Part shown: one piece after another, positions 41,978-53,622 of the stretch
Numbering within the stretch: the first letter of the stretch is position 1
Layout: every line of letters starts with the position of its first letter
From: Cystobasidiopsis lactophilus
Lineage: Eukaryota; Basidiomycota; Agaricostilbomycetes; Agaricostilbales; Chionosphaeraceae
Assembly (NCBI GenBank): GCA_001599975.1
Contig: BCIO01000003.1
Coordinates: 2,660,677 to 2,724,676 of the forward strand
Length of the DNA stretch: 64,000 bases
Reading direction: 5' to 3'
Program-made: the position numbers and the translations under genes
Notes under the pieces: model-generated
Databases searched by the model: none
Seen by the model: the letters and a program-made list of their open reading frames with translations, nothing else
What the model was told of the DNA's origin: nothing

Positions 41978-43192
41978 GTCGCACAGCCCGGCCCTCTTCT
42001 TCGTCTTCATCTTCATCGTCTGTATTAATCAACTCGCCCGACGTGAGCCTCCCGACTGCAACAGAAAAGCAGGGAATAGATAGGACGCACCTTGTAGCCG
42101 CCTCTCCTTTTGAATTGACTTTCCCTTCTCTGCCCCGCGACACCACCTTAGCCCTCCCACAAGCCCTTCAAGTCCCGACCACGCCAAGCTGAGTCAGCGC
42201 CTATTGGCCTCGCTGGGCGGCTGCTGTTGCCGTGCCATGGTGGCCAGAGGTGGCCAAGATGGGCGAATGGCTGGCGGACAAGGCTGAGGAGGAGGCGGTC
42301 CGAATGAGAGAGCTAGTTCTGCTGGGAGACGGCTCGTTCAAGAAGGTGGCCGCTTCTTGGAGGACTGGAGGACTGGAGGGATGACCACGCCCTCCCCACT
42401 GAGCCCGGGCAGCACCTGTGATGCCACCGAGGGACCGAGGATGAGCCGCTTGGTCAGGCTAAGAGAACACAGCTGAAACGTACCTCCTCATTGTGCTTTT
42501 CAGGCCAAAGATGGAGCCGACGGAGGACTGGCTGATAGAAGAGCATGAGCACCACTCGACTGCGAAATCGATAGCGACAAACCTGCTTCCGTGTTCACGG
42601 TCTCGAACAGCGCGACCGAGCTCTTAGTGCGTTAATCGTCTTCTGCACGGGCCCAGCAAGTCAGAAGAGGAGGAAATGGGCAAGACTAGCCGTCCCGCTC
42701 ACCATCTCGTCCTTGCAATCCTGCAGCGACCGGGCACAATCAGCTTCTAGTTCTGGGCCGGCCCAACAAGGAACAGGTCAACGTACTAATTCCGAACAAG
42801 GCCATGGTGCCGCCGACCTTGCCGCACACTGTCGAGGACCAAGAAATGGTGAGCTCTCTCTGCGCGGTCCGAAATCCAGAAAGCCGCTTACGGTTACCGA
42901 GACCCTTAAGTGGCGGTGGCAAGATGGTAGCATTGGGCAGGTTTTAAGTAGAAGATGTCAGCTTCGGAACGAGCTACAGATTGCATGGAGGTGGCTCTGA
43001 AACCGAGCACGGCAATCGAGCCAAAAAGAAGCAAGATCAATCTGCCCCGCAGCCTTTCACAGCAGCAATAAGCATGCCAAAGCAGCACTCTTCTTCAGTA
43101 AGCATTTACGACATGAAGCCGAGGAGCCAAAGACGAGCAACATCAGAGGGGCAGAGTCCAAACAGACCAAGACAGAGGGAATCAAGCAGGAG
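41978..43192. other. poorly resolved region, about 1.2 kb
   Basis: Between the membrane-protein gene and the RAI1 stop. Both strands contain short open pieces with plausible splice signals: on the minus strand, pieces near 42340-42450, 42490-42560 and 42790-42830; on the plus strand, 42199-42384. None gives a recognisable protein. At least one small multi-exon gene is likely. Confidence 0.4.
42199..42384 (+). CDS. possible exon of an unidentified small protein
   Basis: An open stretch reads AYWPRWAAAVAVPWWPEVAK, then GEWLADKAEEEAVRMRELVL and ends WRTGGLEG with a stop. The mixture of aromatic, hydrophobic and charged residues looks protein-like rather than random. It lacks an obvious start or upstream exon, and the opposite strand also has an open path here. 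Low confidence. Confidence 0.25.
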   Translation, partial: AYWPRWAAAVAVPWWPEVAKMGEWLADKAEEEAVRMRELVLLGDGSFKKVAASWRTGGLEG

Positions 43193-45100
43193 TCAATGCT
43201 CTGTGTACCTCTTGCCCAATGAAGGGCATTTCTTTGAACAAAGCAGCCCAGAAACGCACCTAGACTTCCGCTGCACCCGCCGTCGAACCGAGCCGAACCA
43301 CTTTTCGGTAACGACGCCCACTTTGCCCGGTGGCGAACTCCAATCTTGCAGTCTCCGAACAGCGATGACCGGTCCATCTCGGCCGACTTGAAAAGAGATC
43401 CGAAACACGGGCCAATCTTGAAAGGGCTCCGAGTCGTCCGAGGTGGAAGTGGCAAGCAGTTCGTCTTGCGGCTTGGTCTGCTCCGAGATGGTGCTGTGTA
43501 AGAAGCCAAGAAGTGTCCTCCCAGCATTCAGAGCGCAGGCAGGATCCCAAGCATGCGGCTTTCCGCGGATCCTGGGTTTCGAAAATGAGCGAGGGCTTCG
43601 AGATGATGGAGGGAAGACCGGACATTCGAGGGATCTCGAGGGTCTTGAACTCTTGGATGGCTTGTAAGACGCCTTGGGGTGTTTTGAAGCCGACGATGAT
43701 TCGTGGTACTCCAAGAAGAACTGGGCGACGACACCAACCACAGTTCAGTAAGGCTTGGTGCGGTGGAGAACAGACGCACAGGATTGAAAGTAGAACTTGA
43801 GCAGCTTGTACCTGAGGGACAAGGTCCTCAACAAAAGCTCAGGCGAGAGCTTATGGAGAGCACCAATCTCACCGTTCAAACTTGACCTCCTGGTTCGGGT
43901 TAGCGATGGCCATGTTCGTTTTGAGCTCGATGAAGTCCGAAGGGCGTATTGCTTGCGTGTCACATTTGCCTGTAAAACGCAATATGGGCCTAATCAAAGG
44001 ACAAGGGCTTGCTAAAATGGGAAACTGAAGCTGACCTTGTACACAATCGACTTCGCCGCCGATGAGGAGCCGCATGCCGCCCAGATTCCTGTGAGTATAC
44101 GTGCAGCATAAGAGCAGAAGACCTCGAGCTAAGCAATATACCCACGTCCGACACACAGAACACCACTGCTCGTTCGTGTTGACATTCTCAAACCCGGATT
44201 TCCGAAGGTGAGGCGGCAAAGCGGCTTCTTTAGGGTTGTCGGTGGTGCAATACGACTCAAATGCATAGCTGTTAGATCGAACTAAGCCGTGAAGAGCTGA
44301 CGGGATCAGCACAAGGACGGGAGCGACCAACCCGTAATAAGTTTGCCGAAGATGATCCGACCAAGTCGGTTGCTCTTTCGTAGTCGCGTCCTCCAAGTAC
44401 AGCGTGCCCTGTACGTTAGAGAAGCCAAGGGTTGAGTGAGAACACACAAGCTAAGAAAACCAACGCACAGCGATGATCTGACCGTTCATCTCCCACCCAT
44501 CTTTGTCCTCGTACACGGCGGTGACCAGCCTGGTAGCCATCCCTCTCCAGGTGATCACTTGTGCATTGTTGAGCAACTCGTCCGTCTCGTTGGTCTCTGG
44601 CAGCGTTCCCAGGCTGTCCCAAAAGCCACGGCATAAACAAACAACATCGGTTTAAGGAGCAGCGCGAGAACGGACCAGGCTAATAGCGCATCCAGCCCCT
44701 CGGCCACTGTATCATCACGCCACACACAATCATCGAAGCCTTGGTTCAGGTTGGAAGGCAAGGCAGGCAACTGATAAAACCGCAGGCCTGAATCTCGACT
44801 CGCTGGATCAAGCAGCAATTCGCGGCTGCCCGAGTAGGTGAAGCTGGCCAGGTGTCTGTGCAGTCCTCGACAGAAGTTAGACCAAGTCAAGGTCTAGAGG
44901 CTAGGCGGCGGACGCACGTAGGTTGAGAGAAGTGCGGCGGTTTGCTGGGATAGCTGGTTGCTGCAATGCAGGCATTGAGCTTGCCACCCACTCAGCCAGC
45001 AAAGGCGGCCGCGCATACCAGGTCCAAGTAGCAGTGTGGCAGGCTCTTGCTGCTGCTGCTCCAAGCGCTGCCGTTTCGCAGGCCGGTCACCGTCACTCAT
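43193..45100 (-). CDS. RAI1: Rai1/DXO family RNA decapping and pyrophosphohydrolase enzyme
   Basis: Rai1 removes defective 5' caps and activates the nuclear exonuclease Rat1. Exons read MSDGDRPAKRQRLEQQQQ, then SFTYSGSRELLLD, LNQGFDDCVWRDD, VITWRGMATRLVTAVYE with DGWEMNGQIIA, GTLYLEDATTKE, YAFESYCTTD, VNTNEQWCSV, GGEVDCV (metal-binding Glu/Asp), IELKT (catalytic Glu and Lys) and FERHKLLKFYFQSF. The last parts are GVPTIIVGFKTPQG and a C-terminal strand region PVFRISFQ. All four catalytic blocks are present in the right order. Several exon borders were inferred by restoring these blocks. The 3' end past PVFRISFQ is less certain. It shares a 65-bp intergenic region with TFB1. Confidence 0.85.
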
Positions 45101-45165
45101 CTTGGCTGCTGCTGCCCAAAAAGTCTCCGCGCAGACCAAGGCTCTTCCGCGAACGCTGAAGGCCA
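45101..45165. promoter_or_regulatory. 65-bp divergent start-to-start region between RAI1 and TFB1
   Basis: Only 65 bp separate the two ATGs, so promoter elements or leaders must overlap the neighbouring transcription unit. No TATA box was seen. Confidence 0.6.
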
Positions 45166-47349
45166 ATGTCCCGCTCCACCCAAGTTTCAGCCACTACGAC
45201 GTACAAGAAGCAAACTGGCACGCTCGAGCTCAAGCGCCGCAAGCTCACTTGGACGCCCTCGACCTCGCCGGCTCCCACGCTCGTCCTCGATGGCTCGTCC
45301 ATAACCTCGCTCCAAGCTTCCGTGCCCTCCTCCCCCAAAGTCATCCTCAAGGTCTGCTTCTCGACCACCGGCGAGAAGGAGGAGAACGCCAACTTCACTT
45401 TCATCTCAGCCTCATCCGCCATCTCGGACAGGGAGCACTTCAAGAGCGGCTTGACGGATGTGATTGCGCACTACAAGTCCGCAGCCTCGACCCCTGTGGC
45501 TGCTGCTTCTCCTGTGGCCGGGCCATCGTCGACAGCCGAGAGCAGCAGGGGCGGGACTCCAGCTGCCTCTTCTTCTTCCTCGGCCCAACCCGTTTATGAC
45601 GCCCGCCTGAAAATCGCGCTCTTCAAGGCCGACCCTACCTTGCGCGCCTTGCACGAATCGCTCGTCCAAACCTCGCAGATCTCAGAGGACGAGTTCTGGT
45701 CCACCCGCGAGCACCTGCTCGTGGCGCAAAAGCAGCAGGAGGAGCAGAGGCAAGGGCGGAGCGCGGCCATGGTGGACGCCAAGCCGACTTTGAACAACGA
45801 CGGCGAGATCAGGGTGGTCGTGACGCCGCAGCTGGTGTCCGATTTGTTTGCCCAGCACCCCATCATCCAGCGAGCGTACAACGACAACGTTCCGCCGGTT
45901 GGTTTCTCCTTCTCTGCTCCAGATCTTCTGTGTTCTGAAGTGCAGGAGAACCGAGCAGTTAAGTCAGGGGGAATTCTGGCAGCGCTTCTTCTCCTCAAAG
46001 CTCTACAACGCCATTCGGGCGTCCTCGAGGCAGGCCGGCGACTCGATCAAGGACGACCTCATCTTCGACAAATACCTGGACATGGAAGAGGAAGGTGCGC
46101 TTCGTCCTATCCTTACTGGTCTTGAGAACAGTGACCAAAGTGGGAACCGCACAGAATCGGAACCGGCGAATTTGGACTCTGAGCACATCTATCGCTTGCT
46201 CGATTTGGCGGCCACAGAGGAAGACCACGGCGAGGTCGGGAGATTTCTTACCTCCACAACAAGTCTCCTAAGCATGTTCGTCTATCACAGACGGGAAACA
46301 CGAAAGACATCACCATGCGCCAAGGCAACGAGAAGTCGACCTTGTCGCTCATCCGCCGTTTCAACCACCATTCGGAACGAACGCTGGATCAGGCTTTGTT
46401 TGCGCTCTATCTCGCTAAGCCTTTGGTCTTGGGCTCAATGGCTTCAATGTACAGAGGCAAGATGGCGGCGACAGATAACATCCGGGCTGGCGACGCATCC
46501 GTGAGTCGACTCTTTCCTGTGCCCATTGTGGACCCCCAATTGAAACGCATGCGCGCACAGATGCGGAACTACGAAATGGACATTGTGCTAGAAGACTTAC
46601 AAGGCTCTGCCCGGACCGACAAGATCCTGCTCGACATGCAAGACCAGCAGCGCTATTTCGCCACGGCGGATGATTCGGGCCACGAGGAGAAAGAGGCGCA
46701 GCTGCAGGTGCGCTGACACTCTCCAATCGGCTGATCAGACCGGAAGCTGACGTTGTGTACAGGAAGCGATTCTTCAGATCAAAGGTGAAATTCTGGGCTG
46801 GGAACCGGATTTGGGGGAGGTGCGCTTCTCTTGCTCACCCCACTCTGGAAGAATGTCATTTTTGACCAGAGGCTCACAGTTCGAAGTGGGCGGCGTGTCG
46901 ACCCGACTTGCGGCCAAGGGGCTCTTGGAATCCCTCAACGCCCGCACCCAAGCCAAATCCATCTCCAAAGCCAACGCTATTCCTGAACCCATCCTACGCC
47001 AAATGATCTCTCTACAGTCCACCTCGAACGAGTTCCTTCGCCATTTTTGGTTCGCTGTCCTCCCACCCCAACCTGGTGATCTGTCGGCGGCGGCCAAAGC
47101 TACTCCAGCGCAGAAGGTAGCCAAGGCCCAAAAAATGATCGGGTATTTGAGCAAGACAGAGGAGAGGATGGACCAACTGCTGGGGGAGGTGGAGAGCACC
47201 GGGATGGATTCAGAGCGGGTCAAGACAGTGAGTTGCCGCTCTTCTGTCGGATGTTCTGATCTAATGGCCCAACTTCTTCACAGGCCCTACAACCGGTGAT
47301 GGATGCGGTGAATCATGCGTTGGAGTACTTCCGGCAGCGGACCTCTTGA
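45166..47349 (+). CDS. TFB1: TFIIH core subunit Tfb1/p62
   Basis: Tfb1 is the structural and activator-binding subunit of TFIIH, used in transcription initiation and nucleotide excision repair. The N-terminal exon encodes a PH-like domain (YKKQTGTLELKRRKLTW, ANFTFISASS, SDREHFKSGL). Then come a Ser/Ala-rich linker and the first BSD domain (LRALHESLVQTSQISEDEFWSTREHLL). After an intron LSQGEFWQRFFSSKLY gives the second BSD domain, followed by DDLIFDKYLDMEEE. C-terminal exons contain NEKSTLSLIRRFNHHSE and helices ending FRQRTS. Order and size (about 600 residues) fit the family. Introns are short. The gene is intact and divergent from RAI1. Confidence 0.88.
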
Positions 47350-47891
47350 AATTGCCACTTGCTTCTCGCCATTCTCACGGTGCCAGCCTTTTGCTCTGAC
47401 CGCTCCCTCCAACGATGATGGCCATCCTTACTTGAGCAACCCAACCGAAGCTTTTTCTCCAAGTTGAACTTTTTGCCGCTCAGGAGGAGCGGGTTGCTCC
47501 CGACCTTCCAATCAGTCGTCCTTTGCCTTGCCACTGGTCATTGGAGGTCAGAGAGACTTTAACCTACTATCGACTGCTATCGCCAAATGTGCAGATCAAT
47601 GCGGCCCTCCTCTCGCTCACCGTAGCCTCACACCTTCAAGTCTTGATCGCTTTGATTTGCTTTGAACCTGCTGGCTGTTGTTGCTGTTTTCGGCCTGCCT
47701 CTAAGTCTATACTTGGATTGCCAATGTGCCGAAGTGATCGTGGCCACTAGCGTCATCAAGCCGCGAGCAATGCGTTGCCGAGATCACCTCGGAGTCGGAC
47801 TGAGTCCCTCACTTTTGCGAAAGCGGGGTGCGCGCCACCACCCAGATTCTGGCTTGCTCTCTGTTGACCGCTTATTTCTGTGTGATTCACT
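47350..47891. other. intergenic region between TFB1 and the AtuA-like gene
   Basis: About 540 bp. Nothing recognised. It would hold the TFB1 3' end and the promoter of the next gene. Confidence 0.45.
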
Positions 47892-50129
47892 ATGGCTACG
47901 AACGGAGCGAACGGGCATGCAGTTCACGAAAAGCGACCCGTCAAGGTCGGTTGAGCTTTGACTTTAAGTTGCCACTTGGAGAAGACTTCACGAGCGGATC
48001 CAGGTTGCCGGCTTCTCAGGCTTCATTTTCGATAGATTGTGAGTGTAAGATTTCCTTCCGGCGAAAGAGCAGCCTCCTAAGCTCGCACTCCTCAAGCGAC
48101 GCTCTGAAAGTGCAGGCTGAGACGTCGGGCGCGGATGTTCTCATTGGCGATTATCTGGCTGTAGGGAATTCTTTACTGCTTTCAACTGCGTCTCGACTGA
48201 CAGCACCATACAGGAGGGCGTACGTCAAGGCCTACGAGGCACTGACGACTAGACTCAATCAGTTTCGTGCAGAATGTTGCCTTCAACGCTCTGGTCATGA
48301 TCGACGAACCGGACAAGGGATATGAAGAGCAATTCCTCCTTCAGCTGGAAGGCGCAGCTGAAGTCATCGGGCGCAAAAAGGTCAAAGTGGTCACTGACGC
48401 TGGGGCTTTGAACCCCAAGATGCTTGCGACCAAGTGCGACGAGATGCTCAAGAAAGCTGGCCATGCACTCAAAGTGGCCTACGTTACGGGAGACGACGTG
48501 ACCAAGAGAGTTGCCGATCTCTCATCGACCGGTGGCGAGACTTTCCGACATTTGGAGTCCGCTGATCGGCACCTTTCCTCTTGGCGCTTCGACGTTCTTA
48601 CCGCAAACGCCTACATTGGCGCAAAGGGAATCGTTGCCGCGCTCCGGGACGGGGCAGACGTGGTCATCGCGGGTAGATGCACGGATGCTTCTCCTACCAT
48701 TGCCGCCGCGGTATGGTGGCACGGCTGGAAGTGGACGGACTATGATCGCTTGGCACATTCTTTGCTTGCTGGTCACTGCATCGAATGTGGCGCCTACGTT
48801 ACAGGGGGCAACTATAGGTGAGCATTGCCTGTTTTCGGATCATCTTTGGCTTGAATGTATTTTGCGGCTACACAGCGGCTTCAAAGAGATCAAGGACATG
48901 GCCTTCAACTTCGGGTTTCCCATCGCCGAGATTTCAGAGGATGGCACCTTCATTGTCACCAAGAACTGCTCGCCCGGACAAAACGGTATCGTGAGCGTAG
49001 ACACCGTCCGTTCTCAGATCCTCTATGAGATTCAAGGCAATGTGCGTCTCTGGCCTTCTTGGGACGGCTTCCGTCACTGAAACCTGAGCAGATCTACCTC
49101 AACCCGGACGTCCAAGCCGACATCTCTCAGATCACAGTTTCACCAGCAGGAAAGCACCGCGTTCAGGTGGCTGGGGTCAAGGGCTTGCCGTTGCCCGAAA
49201 CCACCAAAGTTTCCATCACTGGTTTGGCAGGATGGCAGGCTGAAGTGGAGATCTATGCCGTTGGACTCGACATTGAAGAAAAATTTGCCACCCTGCGGCT
49301 CCAGATCGAAAAGTCTTTGGGGCCAGAGGGCCGGGCCAAGTTCGACGTGTTTGACTACACGGTGTATGGAACATCAAAGCAAGACCCCCAATCTGAAGGC
49401 GAGGCGACCTCTTCGCTGCGTATCGTGGCCCAGGCACCGACTCTGGAAGCGTTCGGTCCGGCCAAGAGTCTGATCAACATCGTGCTCAACGAGGGACTGG
49501 GCCATTTCCACGGCCTCTCTTGGAACCTGGACATGCGACTTGCAGTTCCTAGGCGCTTTGTCACCTACTGGCCTGCTCTCATGTCCATCAAGCACCTAAA
49601 CGTCCAAACTTTCCTGCTTGACGGCACGGAGCTGGCGGTTGACGCCGACCCACCTGCTCAGCCGGCCGTCAAGTCAGACGACTATGACTCTTCTACTCCT
49701 TATGATACTGGAAAGTGGGGACCAACCACGAAGGGACCTTTAGGCTGGATCGTCCACGGTCGGTCGGGCGACAAGGGCGGCAGTAAGTTTTGCCATCTGG
49801 CTTCTCTTTCATGCCGCGTATCTTATGTCGCGCGACCAGACGTCAACGTCGGCTTCTTCGTTCGGAATGCGGACGAGTACGAATGGCTTTGCAGCTTCTT
49901 GTCCAAAGGCACCCTGCAAAAGCTGCTGGCCAAGGAATATGCCAATAATCGCATCGACCGTGTCGAGTTTCCTGGCATGCTCGCTGTGCACTTCATCATC
50001 CATGACTACTTGGGAGACGGCGTCTCGTCGACCGTGCGGCTGAACAACCTTGGCAAGTCGACCGTCGAGTTCTTGCGCGCTCGCCACGTCGACCTGCCAC
50101 AGAAGTTCTTGGACAGGGGAAAGATTTGA
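47892..50129 (+). CDS. AtuA-like (DUF1446) acyclic-terpene-utilisation family protein
   Basis: A short first exon MATNGANGHAVHEKRPVK is followed by small exons reading IQVAGFSGFIFDR and SGADVLIGDYLA, then the large body. The body contains VKVVTDAGALNPK, the DVLTANAYIGAKGI segment, ADVVIAGRCTDASP, GHCIECGAYVTGGNY, FNFGFPIAEI and, in the C-terminal part, the typical HGRSGDKGG loop with an H..SLSCRV segment. The small 5' exons are less certain. In Pseudomonas AtuA belongs to terpenoid-acid breakdown with AtuC/F. The fungal role is unknown. The C-terminal AtuA-domain fusion in one polypeptide is the usual eukaryotic form. Confidence 0.8.
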
Positions 50130-50586
50130 GACGCTTGTATCATCTGTAGTTCGTAAATCGAGGAGCGCCGCCCACAATTTGCCACCGCTGCCACTTGAGC
50201 CCGCTGACCCACCGGAGTCTGCGTCTTCGTGCCGCTGCGACAATGTGCGCTCTCCTGCCTGGCTATTGCTTGATGTCTTTGCTGGAGCTTACTGACATCT
50301 TTAAGTTGGAGCTCAACGATGCGAGTCTGAATTCTTAAAAATCAACCAGACCGTGACGGTGCACTGATTCGGTGAACGGTGACGATGATATGAGCCATCG
50401 GCCAGGACCCTCATTGTCGCAGTATCGCTCTTGGCCCTGCTTTCGGAGACTTGCTGTTGCTCGTTGTCGAAACCTCATTTCGAGGGCACCTCTTTTATTC
50501 CCGGTTTCAGAAACGCAGAAGGTGGCGAGGTGGCAGTGTTCCTTCAAGTCTGGGAGGTCCTTGTCCCTTCCTGCCCTCGCGAACAA
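50130..50586. other. intergenic region upstream of kinase K3, with a possible 5' exon
   Basis: The stretch just before the K3 start, from about 50511 after a TTTCAG acceptor, is in frame and reads EGGEVAVFLQVWEVLV. It resembles the last strand of a ubiquitin-like fold. No earlier exon could be found. Confidence 0.35.
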
Positions 50587-52208
50587 ATGGCCTCCGGTAA
50601 TTTTCTCGATATCCTCAACCTGCGCAAGCGTTTTTGGGCTGCCAAAGAACTGCTCCTTGAAGGGGGCATTCCCACCGAAAAATCGGAAACCATCTCAAAG
50701 AAACGACCGTTGCAACCCGTAGACGAAAACTACGGATTTTGGAAGAGCCTCAAAGCGTCCGACACAGACTTGGATCATTTCTGGCGGGCCCAGCTGCGCA
50801 CAGGGCTCTTCCTCGACAGCCGGCTCACCTTGATACTTTCGGGCCGTATTGAATCCAGCCGACGCCATGACGCTGTACTCGAGACCTTCGAAAAGATGAA
50901 GAAAGTGGTTGAGACCCTAGAAGAGGACGTCAGGGATCGTTCCGTTATCATCGAGACTATTCGAAAGCTGCAGGCCTCTCCTTCCGGCATGCGAGGTACT
51001 TTTGGCGCAGTGCATGCGACAGACCTGGGCAAGCTGGCCGAAAAGCTTACTGGATCCGATGTGATTGCCATCAAGGTGCTCTTGGCCGACCCCAAGTCCA
51101 AGACCGACCCCGAATCTATTTCGGCCGAGATGGATGTCAATCGCGCGCTGTGCTGTCATGGCTCGCCTTATCTGACTGCGTTCCTATTTTCTTACTGCTG
51201 GCACGAAGGGGCGAAAGTGGGCATCTCGATTGCGATGGAGTGGTCGCCAAAAAATCTGGAAGACTTGCGGGCCGAATGGCAGATTCAAAATCAACATGCC
51301 TCCTTTGAATGGCTTGGCATTGCCGTTCATGTCCTTGGACAGATCAAAGAAGGCGTCGAATTCGTCCATGGAGAAGGTGCCCATCCCAGGGACTTTGATC
51401 GTTTCCACCACGGTGACTTGAAATGCGCCAACGTTCTTGTATTTCCCTCTGCACAAACTACAGGTAACGTGGCAGACCGGCTGCCAGACGCAATATTAAG
51501 CTGAACTTTCTTTCAGCTACGCTGTTTCCGTACGCACTGAAGCTGGCGGATTTCGGTCTGAGCAGGCGCGAGGATTCTCCTTGGTCACGTACGTCGAAGA
51601 CGTTTTTTATAGCGAATATGCTCAATAAGGTCGAAGTTCATGGATCACGAGCTCATCTGGCACCTGAGTCCATCGCTCTGGAGCATAAGCAAGGCATTCG
51701 GGTGGCATGGGATTGGTTTGCAGTCGGCATCATTGGGTCAGTAACTGCCCCTTTTATTACTATTTATCCTCACGATGCCCGTGATAGATACGACATTCTA
51801 TATGGATTCTCCGAAATTGCGCATCGCACATGGCGGAGTGTCAGTCATTGGACTGGGGCGTACGACAGATTCCGAGGTCGCCGTCCAGCCGGCCAATTGC
51901 ATTGGCCCGATACCCCGGCACAATGCCATTATGTCCAAGCCTTATTGTCGTCCACTTATAGGAAGCTTGCTTCAGACCGGGGCGACGCTGGCCGCGCAGT
52001 CCATTACGGGCACCCGAAAGCTCGAGAAGCCCAGTGGTTTCTGCAGCACGAGAAGACCTTTCGATCAATTATGACGACTCTGCTCACAGGCGAGGTGCCA
52101 CAGAGCGTCTTTAGGTTTCAAGAAGTGGAATACAGCTCGCCTCGCCCAGAGCGTCGCGCCGCCTTGCAGCATCTTCCAGACCCTCTTGAGGCGCTGACTT
52201 ATTCTTAG
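50587..52208 (+). CDS. Protein kinase-like family member K3
   Basis: A paralogue of K1 and K2 about 37 kb away on the opposite strand. The N-terminus MASGNFLDILNLRKRFW leads to a helical region with LTLILSGR. The kinase core has GTFGAVHATDL, VIAIKVL, FLFSYCW, HHGDLKCAN, LADFGLSR and WDWFAVGIIG. The C-terminal extension ends RRAALQHLPDPLEAL. Unlike K1 and K2 it has no intron in the HHGD motif, but it keeps the intron after GII in the same phase. The activation segment has an insertion and a weak PE region (HLAPESIAL). Catalytic Lys, Asp and DFG are intact. Function unknown. Confidence 0.78.
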
Positions 52209-52324
52209 ATTTGACTTGTATCATAGACCTTTGTATGCATCTTGTGTGAGCCCAAATGCCGCCCTTCGCAGTCGCCACCTGCCACCGCGGCGGCCGCTTC
52301 TTTTTTGCCACCAGCCTCGACAAC

Positions 52325-53456
52325 ATGCCCCCAAAAGACAAGCGGGCGAAAGCCAAGTTCTACAAGGCTAGCCTCTTACTCTCCGAAAGCAGTGACACTG
52401 CTAACAACCGCCGCAGATGCAGGAGCACTCGTGAGCGCGCCTCTTCGCTTCCAAAAGCAAGAAAGCTGAACGAGTTCCTTGGGCAGCATCCACGGCCCTG
52501 GGGTCTTCGCCTCTTGCGTTCGTGGGAAGGAACAGAAAGCAACGACAGACCTGTACGACCTGCTCAACGAGGCGAGTGGGCCCTTCTGCACCTCTGCGAA
52601 CAAAATCTCAAAATTTCAAACGAGGACAGGCGGCAGATGCCTTGTACCCGTCCAATCCGGAGCCCGAGGTCGAGGAAACGATAGATGAGGACGACATCGA
52701 AGCGCAGATCGCCGCCGAGCTGTCGGACATGAAGAAGCCTAAAGCGAAAGGCGGCCACCGCTTTCAATCTCGCAAGACGGGCGTGGACTGCTTGATCTTT
52801 TGCACCTGCGCGGCGCCTTATGACCCCGTCTCGCTCGTGTCTCAATTGGTCAAGGATGCAGCGGACGGGAAGCCATCACGGAGTCGGTAAGGGCCCTTCG
52901 CTCAAGTTGGCTTTCAGAGAGCTCAAGCCCAAGGGGACAGTTTCATCCAGCGTCTAATGCCCATCTCAGCGACTTGCCCGGCTGCCAACTTTCCAGAGAT
53001 AGAACAACTAGCGCGGAAGGTCCTCTCGCCGACCTTGACTCAACTAGACGCGGCTTCATCAGGCACAGTCAGTCTCACTTCCAACTTTCTATAATCGGCG
53101 CTGACGAGATGTCCAAGCAGTATAAGATAGAGCTGGACGTGCGGATGAACACAGGCGTGGACAAGAAGCTGCTCCTGCCCATGATCGCCAGCGTGGTCCA
53201 ATACCTCGTCCGGTCCACCGAGCCCACGGCTGACGGAGAGTCGACCCGCTCAGTGCGCGCGGACATGACCAACCCGGAGCAAGTGGTGATCGTGCAAGTG
53301 TTCAAGAACATCTGCGGCATCTCCTTGGTCGACGGCAAGCTGTACACCTCCAGCCGGCGCTTCAACATCGACAGCTACAAAGGCCCGCAAGGCAAACCTC
53401 AGGTGGCGAAGGAGGAGGGGATGGTCGTAGACGCGCCTGAGGCAATGCAAAGCTAA
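52325..53456 (+). CDS. TAN1: tRNA acetylation protein Tan1/THUMPD1 (THUMP domain)
   Basis: Tan1 is the THUMP adaptor that helps the acetyltransferase Kre33/NAT10 make ac4C12 in tRNA-Ser and tRNA-Leu. Exons read MPPKDKRAKAKFYK, DLYDLLNEASGPFCTSA, an acidic stretch with EVEETIDEDDIEAQIAAEL, then the THUMP domain: FQSRKTGVDCLIFCTCA, PYDPVSLVSQLVKDAAD, CPAANFPEIEQLARKVL, YKIELDVRMNT, NPEQVVIVQVFKNICGISLV. The tail ends DAPEAMQS. The start at 52325 is preferred over an in-frame upstream ATG at 52256. It lies 116 bp downstream of K3 and converges with ERG3. Confidence 0.86.
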
Positions 53457-53622
53457 AAGCACTAACAAAAAAGGAACGCAGTAGTGTCCTAAACTAGAAA
53501 CAACGAAGGAAAATGCTATTAAGGGTTCACAAAAAAGCACCAACGCCAAGGAAGGACTGTTGACAAGGTATGTGGTACAAGGGGGTTAGGTAGTAGTACG
53601 TATAAGGTGGTGGAGAGGGTGT

